The position numbers and the translations under genes are program-made. Shown one piece after another: positions 25,750 to 34,093 of a DNA stretch of 64,000 nucleotides. This DNA comes from Bdellovibrio bacteriovorus (lineage in GTDB: Bacteria; Bdellovibrionota; Bdellovibrionia; Bdellovibrionales; Bdellovibrionaceae), in NCBI RefSeq assembly GCF_001592745.1, contig NZ_LUKD01000001.1, positions 2,079,890-2,143,889 of the forward strand. Reading direction: 5' to 3'. A model generated the notes under the pieces. It made no database searches and had not been told where the DNA came from. It saw nothing but the letters and a program-made list of their open reading frames with translations. Every line of letters begins with the position of its first letter. Position 1 is the stretch's first letter.

Positions 25750-28700
25750 CAAACGGTACGTAAAGGATTGTTTTTCTTTGCGCTTTTGTTTTTATCAAAA
25801 GCGGTCGCGACGCCCACGACTTTGAATTATCAAGGTCGCATTCTTAAGTCTGACGGAACGCCGTTAGAATATAACAACGTGAGCTTTGCATTTGAAATCA
25901 CGAATGTCTCTGGAACTTGTGTCTATTATCGTGAACAGCGTAATGCCGTGAATATGCAAGGTTCGAAGGGTGTCTTCGATATTCCTATCGGTGAAGGTAC
26001 AAAACTTTTTCCAACAACAGCCAGTTATTCTTTAAGGGACGCTTTCAACAATTCCGTCACACATGATTGTGATGGCGGTACGACTTATACGCCTTCTTTA
26101 GATGAAGTGCGTGTCTTGCGCGTACAATTTCATGATGGCGCTGGCTGGAAGGCGATTACTCCCAACAACACGATTCGCTCCGTGCCTTTTGCGAACTATT
26201 CTTATTCCGCAGCGAAGCTCGGCGACAAGCTTCCTTCGGACTTCGTTTTAAAAACCAGTGTGACCTCGTGTCTGCCGGGACAGTACCTGACCTTTGATGG
26301 CGCCAGCTTCGCCTGTCAGAATGATGCCGGGGGAGCAGGCATGGTTTCTGACGTCAACGTCACCGCTCCGCTCACCAAAGGCGGAACGGCTTCGATTCCT
26401 GTGCTTGGTATTTCCGTGGGTACGACGGCAGGAACCGTCGCCGCCGGGAATGATGCGCGCTTCACAGATGCACGTCCTCCGACGGGGTCCGCAGGTGGAG
26501 ATCTTGGTGGCGCTTATCCAAATCCTTCTGTCGTAAAACTTCAAGGCGTGACTGTTTCTTCTGCTGCGCCAACGTCAGGACATTTTTTAAAGTATGACGG
26601 CTCCCAGTGGTTGAGTTCCGCAGTGGCGATTTCAGATGTGACGAATTTGTCTTCGACGTTGAGCACGTATATGACGACGGCGGCCTTCAACACCGCCGTG
26701 GGAAGCGGGAACTGTGCGGCTTATCAAACGCCGTATTGGAATTCTGTTTCAGGATCTTTTCAATGTCAGTCGATCAATGTTTCGGTCGCCGGTGACGTGA
26801 GCGGAAGCATTGGAGCTGTCAGCGTGAATAAGATCAAAGGCGTGGATGTTGATACAACGGGTTTAACTGCGGGCCAGGTGTTGAAGTATGACGGAACGAA
26901 GTGGGCCCCCGCGAGTGATTCGAATGCAGGCGGGACCGTTACGAATATTGCGACAGGCACAGGTTTGAATGGTGGCCCGATTACTTCGACGGGTACTATT
27001 TCTCTTGCGAACACGGCAGTGTCTGCCGGATCTTATACGCGTGCGAATATCACCGTCGATGCTCAAGGTCGTTTGACAGCCGCCGCTAACGGAGCCGCAG
27101 TGAATCTTGCAACGGATGTCACGGGGACTTTGCCGATTGCAAATGGCGGCACGGGACAAACAACAGCGGTGGCGGCGTTTAATGCGCTTTCTCCTTTGAC
27201 GGCAAAAGGGGATGTTGTTGTTAACGACGGAACGAATGATATTCGTCTTGCCGTAGGTACGAATGGCCAAGTTCTTTCTGCGAATTCAGCGCAGCCTTCG
27301 GGACTTCAATGGGTGACACCGACAAATGGAACTGTGACGAATGTCACGGGAACGGCTCCGATCGTTGTTGCAACAGGATCGTCGACACCTGCGATTTCAA
27401 TTACTGATGCATCGACCTCTGCAAAAGGAGCGGTGCAAGTCGGAGCTGGTATCGCGGTTTCATCTGGAACTATCAGCGCGGATCCTGCGAACTTTCCTTC
27501 CGCTGTTCCTGTGAGTAAAGGCGGTACGGGCGTAACATCGCTGACCGCAAATCGTCTTATCGCTTCGAACGGGACGGGCGCGGCTTTGACAACATTTAGC
27601 TGCGCGGTCGGACAGCTTGTCAGTTTCGATGCGACGGGATTGATGACCTGTTCGTCATTCACGACCGGCTCGGTTTTCCTGAATGGAGGAAACAGTTTCG
27701 GAGCCGCAGCGACATTGGGAACGAACGATGCTTACAATCTCGCTTTTGAAACGGGCAATACCGAACGCATGACAATCAAGAGCGATGGGAACGTCGGTAT
27801 CGGTGTGACAAATCCCACGGCGAATTTACATGTTTCAGGGGCGAGCGCGGTGGCGCGTGTTTCGGCCAGTGGTTTAAACGAAGACGCAACTCTACAAATC
27901 AATAATGGCGCTGAAAATACGGGCTTTGCGCTGACTCGTTCAGACACGAACAATGCTTTGCAAATCAACTATGAGTCACCGATTGGCACCGTTTCGAAAC
28001 AAGCGATGTCCATTGCGAGTACGGGATATGTGGGTATTGGAACTTCGACGCCAACTTCGGGTCTGACCTTGGTGAACAATGCTGTGGGCGACGCGAATGA
28101 TGATATCAATATTCAGACCTATTCCGACACGAATACGCCATCATTGATCTTAACAAGATACCGTGGCAACGCGACGACACCGACGCCCCTGGCTTTAGGA
28201 AATATCGGAAGTCTTTTGGTTCGCGGTTACAATGGTTCGGCTCTTATGGAAGCGGGAAGTATTCGTTTCGCGGCAGAGGAAGCCTGGAACGCCACGACGA
28301 CAACCAACAATGCCGCTTTGACTTTCCATAGTGCTACGGATGGAAGTTCGACGGAAAAAATGCGAATCGCTTCTAGTGGAAACGTCGGTATTGGTCTCAC
28401 CGCGCCTTTAGCCACTTTGCATGTCGGCGGCAATATAAAGCTGGGCCCTGTTAATCCCGCAAATACCGGGACACTGCCAAACTACGGAAACTTTCTGTAT
28501 TTCCACGGCGGACCCGCGCCCGCAACTTCAGACAGTGATGTCACCGATCCTCTTTGGATGGCTCGTTATAATATTGCGGCCGATCAATCCGAGCTGCGTG
28601 TGAATTTCTCGGATAACAATCAAGTTCAGGATGCTTTCTCTGTTGGTTACACGAGTGCTGGCGTTTTCAATCAATTGCTGCGTGTGCAAGGTGATGGTAA

Positions 28701-29334
28701 GGTGGGAATTGGTGATGCGACTCCCTCATTCAAACTCGATGTTGCCGGGGAAATCGCCGCTCGTAATGGTCCGGGCACTGTGATTTACATGGGCGGTGAC
28801 GCAAGTGCGGATCTTGAAATCGGAACGACAAGCACGGCGCAGAACTCGCTTGTATTTTACAATCGTGGTGGTGGTTACGCGATGGACATTCAAGCACGTA
28901 ATATTACGTATGCGGGATCACTCAATCCTTCGGATCGCCGTTTGAAGAAAGACATTCAGCCTTTGCATTTTTCCCTCGAAAAAATCTTGAAAGTCGAAGG
29001 GGTGAGTTACTACTGGAAAGAGCCGCTCCAGTATTCCGAAGGCTTGCAACGCGGAGTGATCGCTCAACAAGTGGAAGAGATTTATCCTGATCTTGTAAAG
29101 ACGGATAAAAAGGGTCTGAAAAAAGTGAACTACTTGGGCTTTATTTCGCCGATGATTGAAGCGCTCAAAGAATTTTATGCTCTTTGGTACAACGACAGCC
29201 AAGAGTTGCACAAAGAACTGGACGAACAAAAAAGAAAAATGGCTTCACTTGAAGAGACGAATAAAAAATTAGAAGAGCAGAATAAAGCCTTGGAAAAACG
29301 CCTGCAAATAATTGAATCCAAGCTCGGAAAGTAA
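25741..29334 (+). CDS. MAT-like trimeric fibre protein with S74 intramolecular chaperone
   Basis: 1197 residues. A signal peptide (GLFFFALLFLSKAVA) is followed by a conserved head (TTLNYQGRILKSDGTPL). Next come low-complexity Gly/Thr-rich stretches like phage tail fibres (GGDLGGAYPNPSVVKLQGV, LPIANGGTGQTT, SKGGTGVTSLT). Four repeats of (N/Y/K)VGIG-x-T/A-x-P come next, then an S74 chaperone from SDRRLKKDI (Ser1064, Lys1069) and a C-terminal coiled coil. S74 domains fold trimeric fibres and cut themselves off before the catalytic Ser. Bdellovibrio mosaic adhesive trimers with this build bind prey surfaces. Export and the S74 dyad are seen; prey binding is inferred from the family. No other phage gene is nearby. 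Confidence 0.88.
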   Translation: MEQQTVRKGLFFFALLFLSKAVATPTTLNYQGRILKSDGTPLEYNNVSFAFEITNVSGTCVYYREQRNAVNMQGSKGVFDIPIGEGTKLFPTTASYSLRDAFNNSVTHDCDGGTTYTPSLDEVRVLRVQFHDGAGWKAITPNNTIRSVPFANYSYSAAKLGDKLPSDFVLKTSVTSCLPGQYLTFDGASFACQNDAGGAGMVSDVNVTAPLTKGGTASIPVLGISVGTTAGTVAAGNDARFTDARPPTGSAGGDLGGAYPNPSVVKLQGVTVSSAAPTSGHFLKYDGSQWLSSAVAISDVTNLSSTLSTYMTTAAFNTAVGSGNCAAYQTPYWNSVSGSFQCQSINVSVAGDVSGSIGAVSVNKIKGVDVDTTGLTAGQVLKYDGTKWAPASDSNAGGTVTNIATGTGLNGGPITSTGTISLANTAVSAGSYTRANITVDAQGRLTAAANGAAVNLATDVTGTLPIANGGTGQTTAVAAFNALSPLTAKGDVVVNDGTNDIRLAVGTNGQVLSANSAQPSGLQWVTPTNGTVTNVTGTAPIVVATGSSTPAISITDASTSAKGAVQVGAGIAVSSGTISADPANFPSAVPVSKGGTGVTSLTANRLIASNGTGAALTTFSCAVGQLVSFDATGLMTCSSFTTGSVFLNGGNSFGAAATLGTNDAYNLAFETGNTERMTIKSDGNVGIGVTNPTANLHVSGASAVARVSASGLNEDATLQINNGAENTGFALTRSDTNNALQINYESPIGTVSKQAMSIASTGYVGIGTSTPTSGLTLVNNAVGDANDDINIQTYSDTNTPSLILTRYRGNATTPTPLALGNIGSLLVRGYNGSALMEAGSIRFAAEEAWNATTTTNNAALTFHSATDGSSTEKMRIASSGNVGIGLTAPLATLHVGGNIKLGPVNPANTGTLPNYGNFLYFHGGPAPATSDSDVTDPLWMARYNIAADQSELRVNFSDNNQVQDAFSVGYTSAGVFNQLLRVQGDGKVGIGDATPSFKLDVAGEIAARNGPGTVIYMGGDASADLEIGTTSTAQNSLVFYNRGGGYAMDIQARNITYAGSLNPSDRRLKKDIQPLHFSLEKILKVEGVSYYWKEPLQYSEGLQRGVIAQQVEEIYPDLVKTDKKGLKKVNYLGFISPMIEALKEFYALWYNDSQELHKELDEQKRKMASLEETNKKLEEQNKALEKRLQIIESKLGK

Positions 29335-29435
29335 AAAAGGTACTGATTTCGCTCTCCATTCGCGAGGTCCCCGAGACTTTTTCACAGTCGTTCTTGGAAA
29401 TTCCACGGTTTAAACCGGTAAAAATAACAAACAAC

Positions 29436-29464
29436 GAAAACCTGACTTTGAAAGCCGGGTTTTC
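29436..29464 (+). terminator. Terminator after the fibre gene
   Basis: GAAAACC (29436-29442) pairs with GGTTTTC (29458-29464), with further pairing inside the loop. It lies about 100 bases after the fibre stop and before the next gene's ribosome site. Confidence 0.65.
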
Positions 29465-29513
29465 TTCTATAAAACCTCAGCATCCTTAATAAAAACGCTA
29501 AGAGGTTCATTTG

Positions 29514-29819
29514 ATGAAAAAGCTGATCGTCGCTTTATTAGTTCTATCTGCAACTCCTGCTTTCGCTGGAAAAATGAAAGCTATCTGGGAAATGACGAAT
29601 GAAAGCGTCTTGTCTGAGTTGGGCTTTGATGAAGGTATCGTGGCTATCGAAGGTCACAAGTTCTTGCAAATTCCGAATGCGGATTTAGCAGTGCAAACTC
29701 AAGTGCGTGGTTACTACCGCACTCGTGGCGAAGTGCCTCTTTTTTCATGTGTTACTTATTTTGCAAAGTTTGAAAGCTTCTATGAAGTGACTCACACCGA
29801 GTGTGAAAAAGCGAAGTAA
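29514..29819 (+). CDS. Small secreted protein
   Basis: 101 residues from ATG 29514, eight bases after AGAGG; an in-frame TTG at 29511 is less likely. The signal peptide is KKLIVALLVLSATPAFA, leaving a mature protein of about 83 residues with two cysteines (LFSCVTYF and HTECEKAK) likely to pair. The sequence has alternating beta-type segments (EGIVAIEGHKFLQI, TQVRGYYRTRGEVPLFS). I do not recognise the family. It is monocistronic, between terminators at 29436 and 29831. Confidence 0.75.
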   Translation: MKKLIVALLVLSATPAFAGKMKAIWEMTNESVLSELGFDEGIVAIEGHKFLQIPNADLAVQTQVRGYYRTRGEVPLFSCVTYFAKFESFYEVTHTECEKAK

Positions 29820-29830
29820 TCAGGAATAAA

Positions 29831-29854
29831 AAAAGGGGCTTTAAAGCCCCTTTT
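29831..29854. terminator. Bidirectional terminator
   Basis: AAAAGGGGCTTTAAAGCCCCTTTT is a perfect palindromic hairpin between the convergent small secreted protein and the HU/IHF gene. Confidence 0.92.
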
Positions 29855-29856
29855 AT

Positions 29857-30147
29857 TTAGCCTTTTTTAGGCCCGTTATTGATATCTTCTTTGAGTTCTT
29901 TTCCGACTTTAAAGAACGGAAGTTTCTTTTCTTCCACGTTGATGATTTCACCTGTGCGCGGATTGCGTCCTTTATAGGCCCCATATTGGCGATTCACAAA
30001 TGAACCAAAACCACGGATTTCAATACGGTCATCACGCATCAATGCTTCAACCATAGAGTCAAAAATGGTGTTCACAACCGTCTCGGCTTTAACACGGGTG
30101 ATACCCGCTTTTTCAGAAATCAAATTAATCAAATCCGCTTTTGTCAT
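29857..30147 (-). CDS. HU/IHF family nucleoid protein (IHF-beta-like)
   Basis: 96 residues with the complete family pattern: MTKADLINLISEKAGITRVK, then RIEIRGFGSF, the DNA-binding arm YGAYKGRNPRTGEII and the C-terminal LPFFKVGKELKE. Proteins of this family bend or wrap DNA as dimers. The RIEIRGFGSF and PFFKVGKEL forms are closer to IHF beta than to HU, but a firm choice needs a tree. It is monocistronic, with AGGA about ten bases before the start and its own terminator. Confidence 0.93.
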   Translation of the reverse strand: MTKADLINLISEKAGITRVKAETVVNTIFDSMVEALMRDDRIEIRGFGSFVNRQYGAYKGRNPRTGEIINVEEKKLPFFKVGKELKEDINNGPKKG

Positions 30148-30242
30148 CGTCGGCTTTCCTAAAGGGCTCAGCTTAAAGTATTGATAACACTCTCGATTAT
30201 ACAGATCTGAAGTGCTGTGACATCAAAATTCAAGCATTTAAC

Positions 30243-31502
30243 TCAATGCTTCTTATACAGACCCGTATTGATCAGGATTTTACGATAGGCATCAAGCGTC
30301 GCCTGGACCATTTTAGGCGTGTCAAAAAGGTCGACTACTTTTTGGCGTGCTCGATCGCCGATCTCGTCAGCAGGCATGGTTCCAGAGAAAATTTCGACCA
30401 AAAGATTACTCATGGAGTCCACATCAGCAGGGCGAAGTAAAAATCCATCGCGACCATCTTCAATAATGTTGGCAATCGGGGACACTTCTGAACCCAAAAC
30501 CACCTTTTTTTGCGCCATGGCCTCTAAAGTCGTCGGTTCAAAGCCTGTCGTTCTAGACCCCATGTTGATGAAAACGTCACCTAAAACAATGTAGTCTTCG
30601 ATCTCAGCGGCAGGAACGGCCCCCGGCATGACCACGCGATTTCCTAAAGCGTGATTCAAAACCTGGTACTCGATGTCTTTAAATTTGGGACCATTGCCGA
30701 TGACGATTAAATAGCTGTTGGGCTTTTTAATCGCGACCTTTTCGAAGGCCTTTAAAAGAGGTGTTAATTCTTGGGCTTGCGTCATGTCTGACAAAGTCAC
30801 CGCGACATGGGCATTTTCAGGAATTCCCAATTTTTTACGAAGCTCGTAAGACTTTTCTTTCGGCGTCAGGTCACCCAGTTCGATTCCATAGGGAACGGTG
30901 TAGGTGTGGAAATCCGGATAGAGATAATATCTTTCCAGAATAATTCTTTGCTCGGGATTCGTGACGAAAATTCCATCGGCCGTAGAAAGTAAACGGCGAT
31001 CGCCGCCATAGTACGTCGTAAGGAATTTATAAGTCGTCGCGATAGCTGTTGAAAGCATGCTTCCCAACGTGTCCTGTTTCATCGCTCGGATCGCAAAAAG
31101 CTGAGACATCTGAGTCGCTTCAACGTCATAGGCCACGGCGACTTTCAAATCGTCTTTGCGGCTGCCAATGCGGTAACCTGATTTATCAATGCTATGAACC
31201 AAATGAAACGGATCTTCTTTATGAAGCTGCATGAAGCGTTGGCGAACCGCCATTTGAAAGCTCATGTGCGAAAGGTTTTTAGCGCCTTCATGCAAGAAGA
31301 ACACGCGAACACCATCGCGCACCACTTCGGGTTTTTTAAGAGGAGAACTTGCCGCTAAAACAGTGACCTTATGGCCTTCTTTAGCGAGACCTCGGGCGAT
31401 AGGCCATAAAAAACCATGATCTGTCGCTCGACTTAAAATCGGAAAACGATGCGAAGTCAGACAGATATTTAAGGTTTCAGGCAAACGAGGTTTGTTGAGC
31501 AT
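30243..31502 (-). CDS. Glycosyltransferase family 4
   Basis: 419 residues with a GT-B fold: an N-terminal acceptor domain (HRFPILSRATDHGFLWPIAR, GLAKEGHKVTVLAA) and a C-terminal nucleotide-sugar domain (SYLIVIGNGPKFKDIEY, VMPGAVPAAEIEDYI). It carries the GT4 E-x7-E region (TGFEPTTLEAMAQKKVVLGS). It probably acts at the inner face of the inner membrane in lipid or surface polysaccharide synthesis; the sugar is unknown. It is the last gene of the gdh-pyrD-nudix-GT-GT run, four bases after the preceding glycosyltransferase-like gene. Confidence 0.85.
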   Translation of the reverse strand: MLNKPRLPETLNICLTSHRFPILSRATDHGFLWPIARGLAKEGHKVTVLAASSPLKKPEVVRDGVRVFFLHEGAKNLSHMSFQMAVRQRFMQLHKEDPFHLVHSIDKSGYRIGSRKDDLKVAVAYDVEATQMSQLFAIRAMKQDTLGSMLSTAIATTYKFLTTYYGGDRRLLSTADGIFVTNPEQRIILERYYLYPDFHTYTVPYGIELGDLTPKEKSYELRKKLGIPENAHVAVTLSDMTQAQELTPLLKAFEKVAIKKPNSYLIVIGNGPKFKDIEYQVLNHALGNRVVMPGAVPAAEIEDYIVLGDVFINMGSRTTGFEPTTLEAMAQKKVVLGSEVSPIANIIEDGRDGFLLRPADVDSMSNLLVEIFSGTMPADEIGDRARQKVVDLFDTPKMVQATLDAYRKILINTGLYKKH

Positions 31503-31506
31503 AAGC

Positions 31507-32622
31507 TCATCTTAAATGATTTAAAGCCCTATTGTACAGACGATTGAGTTCATTCAATGATGAATCAATCAAGTGACGGTCTTCAGCTAGCTGTTCAGAC
31601 AGACTTTCAGGGACACGCAGGTGCGGTTTCGATAACAGCTTCACAAGATCCGCATGGATATGGTCGTGGTTTAAGATCCAGCAATTCACCGTGTTCTTCC
31701 AAAGATCTGAATGCACGCTGGACTGTTTAGAGTCCAGAATCAAAACCGCGCGGGAATGAATGGCTTTCATATAGAAATCCGTCATTTCAATCGGTGTAAA
31801 ACCTTGGCCAGCAAGCATAACGGCCGTACTTTTTTCTAGAAGTTGACGGCCCGCCTGAGGACTCAGGCTTCCTGTCACTGTCCAGTTGTGCCCGCATTGG
31901 AATTCATCCATCCAAGCGGCAAACTTTTTGCGATCTCGAAGGCTCCAGTGAGAATAACTTCCCCAAAGAACGACTTTGTACTTTTGAGCCAAGGTGCGAA
32001 TGCGCACAAAGTTTTCCGCTTCCGGATCAAAGTGAGTTTCGCGAAAAGGAATCACCACGTAGGGTCTGGCTTCAAGCGCGTGGAAAAACTGCTCTTCAAT
32101 GTCCTCTTGAAATGCGGTGACAGCGAAGTCTGATTTTAAATCAAGAACGGGAGGTAAAATTCCTCGTCCTTGACGTGGGGAGCGCACATTCAATCCGCGC
32201 AATTGCCCCAAAGCTTCAACCGTGGGACATGTGATGATGTCGCTTTCTTCAACCAAGTAGCGAACGGGATTGCGGCGACTTAAACCGCGACGAATGTTTA
32301 ATAAAGAGGTCGTAAGAACACAGGACGGATGAGATTTCGCAAATGTCGATAGAATCATCTGCGCCGGGTTCATTTGATCTTCGTCTAAAAGGACATGCAG
32401 GATTTGCGGGTGCAGCCCAAAAAGGCCGGGAATAATGCGAAACCCTTCCAGCACACTCCAGCTTTTGAAATATCCCATGAATTCGATGCCGGTTGTATCT
32501 TCCGGGGGAACTTCACCATGACTCGTAAGCAGAACCACTTCATGTTGCTGACTTTTTAAAGCTTGCGCCAGCTGCCACGAAGTTGCGTTCACATGTTTGC
32601 TTACGAGGATTATTTTCGCCAT
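31507..32622 (-). CDS. Glycosyltransferase-like protein (GT-B fold)
   Basis: 371 residues. The start MAKIILVSKHVNATSWQLAQ and the pattern QHEVVLLTSHGE resemble the N-terminal domain of GT4 enzymes, and KVVLWGSYSHWSLRDRKKFA and TAVMLAGQGFTPIEMTDFYMKA resemble the C-terminal sugar-nucleotide part. The usual E-x7-E motif is less clear than in the next gene. It overlaps the nudix gene by 13 bases and is followed within four bases by a GT4 gene, so the two probably work on the same glycan. No membrane segment is seen. Confidence 0.65.
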   Translation of the reverse strand: MAKIILVSKHVNATSWQLAQALKSQQHEVVLLTSHGEVPPEDTTGIEFMGYFKSWSVLEGFRIIPGLFGLHPQILHVLLDEDQMNPAQMILSTFAKSHPSCVLTTSLLNIRRGLSRRNPVRYLVEESDIITCPTVEALGQLRGLNVRSPRQGRGILPPVLDLKSDFAVTAFQEDIEEQFFHALEARPYVVIPFRETHFDPEAENFVRIRTLAQKYKVVLWGSYSHWSLRDRKKFAAWMDEFQCGHNWTVTGSLSPQAGRQLLEKSTAVMLAGQGFTPIEMTDFYMKAIHSRAVLILDSKQSSVHSDLWKNTVNCWILNHDHIHADLVKLLSKPHLRVPESLSEQLAEDRHLIDSSLNELNRLYNRALNHLR

Positions 32623-33071
32623 TCAAGTCCTAAAGCTTTGTAGATCTTGTGCAGGATCTTGCGGTTGGCCTCGGGAATGTTGCGATGTTTGAGCTCTTCG
32701 GGGTGAATCCACTCTAACATCATATGGTGCTTAGCCCGAGGTTCGCCCTTCCAGTATAGGATTTCATAAAATAATATGAGAATCCCTACATCTCCATAAG
32801 AGTGTGTACAAGCAAGTTTCAGTTCGCCCACTTCGGCTTCAATGCCCAATTCTTCATTGAGCTCGCGCGAAAGAGCGTCTTCCGGTGTCTCACCATTTTC
32901 GATTTTGCCACCAGGGAATTCCCACTGACCAGCCAAGGAGTTATTTTCGGGACGTTGACCGACCAAGATTTTGCCATCTTTACGCAAAAAACCCGCGACT
33001 ACAGGAATCCAATGACCTTTGCGGATCTTGGATTTTTTGGGTTTAGTTTCGATAGCGCTATCGTCCGTCAT
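32610..33071 (-). CDS. Nudix hydrolase, MutT-like
   Basis: 153 residues with a complete Nudix box, GGKIENGETPEDALSRELNE followed by ELGI, which binds the metal ions that cleave nucleoside diphosphate-linked substrates. The WQFPGGK lead-in and the RKDGKILVGQRPENNSLAG start are typical of MutT-type 8-oxo-dGTP pyrophosphatases, with an extra basic N-terminal 20 residues. It overlaps pyrD by 14 bases and the next glycosyltransferase-like gene by 13, so translation is coupled. Other nucleotide substrates are possible. Confidence 0.85.
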   Translation of the reverse strand: MTDDSAIETKPKKSKIRKGHWIPVVAGFLRKDGKILVGQRPENNSLAGQWEFPGGKIENGETPEDALSRELNEELGIEAEVGELKLACTHSYGDVGILILFYEILYWKGEPRAKHHMMLEWIHPEELKHRNIPEANRKILHKIYKALGLEWRK

Positions 33072-34041
33072 TATACCTTCTAGCTACATCATGGAAAAAG
33101 TTCGGTCCATGAAACACAAGTGCACTATAAATTTGAACAAGATCTGCGCCCATTTGCAATCTTTCAAAGACATCTTCCGGAGTTAAAATGCCCCCAACGC
33201 TGACCAAAAGCAGACCTTCGCGCTTTTTGCCTAAACTTTCAACAGCCACTTTCAAAGCGCGTTGAGACAGATCTTTTAAAGGTGCGCCTGAAAGGCCCCC
33301 TTCTTCAGGGAAGTGACAGCCGGCAGGACGGGAAAGAGTCGTGTTTGTTAGCACAAAGCCATCGACACCCAAATCCTGACAATTCAAAACTGTTTCGGCC
33401 AAAGCCTCATCCCCCATATCCGGTGACAGTTTCACTAGCACGGGAGTAGGTTCAAAATGGGAAACACGGTCGACGATAGGCCCGATTAAAGAGCGCAGAT
33501 TTTCTTTATTCTGAAGTTCTCGAAGACCCTTTGTATTGGGGCTCGAGATATTCACAACAAAAGCATCTGCAAATGGACGAAATTTATCTACTAAAAACAG
33601 ATAATCCAAAACCGCTTGGTTGTTGGGAGTGTAACGGTTCTTCCCGATGTTCACAAAGATCGGCGTGCGATAGTTTGGAGCATAATAAGTCAGGTTATAG
33701 AAAGTCTCTTCCGCACCTTCGCTTGGAAAACCCATCTTATTCCACATCGCCTGAAGCTTCACATCGCGGTCTAAAATTTTACCGGGATTCGGTGTTTGGG
33801 GAAGAGGAGTCACTGTCCCCACCTCGACGAAACCACAGCCCAACGACCACCATTCTTTCAGGTGTTCTGCGTTTTTATCTACGCCGCCAGCAATGCCCAG
33901 AGGATTTTTAAAATGAAGATCACGCCAGGTGAAGCTTTTCCATTCGGGCGTTTTTCTTCCGTGAATCAAAGAGTAGAGAGGTAAGCCCCAAGAGCTCAGG
34001 TCGTGAGCCCATTGGGGTGGTAAGAGCATCCAAGGCTTCAT
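33058..34041 (-). CDS. pyrD: Dihydroorotate dehydrogenase (quinone)
   Basis: Class 2 enzyme of pyrimidine synthesis, oxidising dihydroorotate to orotate with FMN and passing electrons to quinone at the inner membrane. The N-terminus MKPWMLLPPQWAHDLS is the membrane-contact helix of class 2. GNPGKILDRDVKLQAMWNKMGF-like text, VNISSPNTKGLRELQ (catalytic Ser region) and LVSVGGILTPEDVFERL-like FMN-phosphate site follow. ATG 34041 is preferred over a start 42 bases upstream: GAGG stands seven bases before it and the protein then begins as the family does. About 327 residues. It follows gdh by 52 bases. Confidence 0.93.
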   Translation of the reverse strand: MKPWMLLPPQWAHDLSSWGLPLYSLIHGRKTPEWKSFTWRDLHFKNPLGIAGGVDKNAEHLKEWWSLGCGFVEVGTVTPLPQTPNPGKILDRDVKLQAMWNKMGFPSEGAEETFYNLTYYAPNYRTPIFVNIGKNRYTPNNQAVLDYLFLVDKFRPFADAFVVNISSPNTKGLRELQNKENLRSLIGPIVDRVSHFEPTPVLVKLSPDMGDEALAETVLNCQDLGVDGFVLTNTTLSRPAGCHFPEEGGLSGAPLKDLSQRALKVAVESLGKKREGLLLVSVGGILTPEDVFERLQMGADLVQIYSALVFHGPNFFHDVARRYNDGR

Positions 34042-34093
34042 CGAGAGCCTCGCGCAGAAGGTGGAGCGGCCGGAGCCGCGCAACCGAACTTAA

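Noticed and set aside
25741-29334. Prophage remnant, because of the tail-fibre-like sequence
   Set aside because: A signal peptide is present and no other phage gene lies within the window, so a bacterial surface fibre is the better reading.
29406-29417. 12-bp palindrome CGGTTTAAACCG after the fibre gene
   Set aside because: It lies between the fibre stop and the terminator with no promoter or start beside it, so an operator role has no support.
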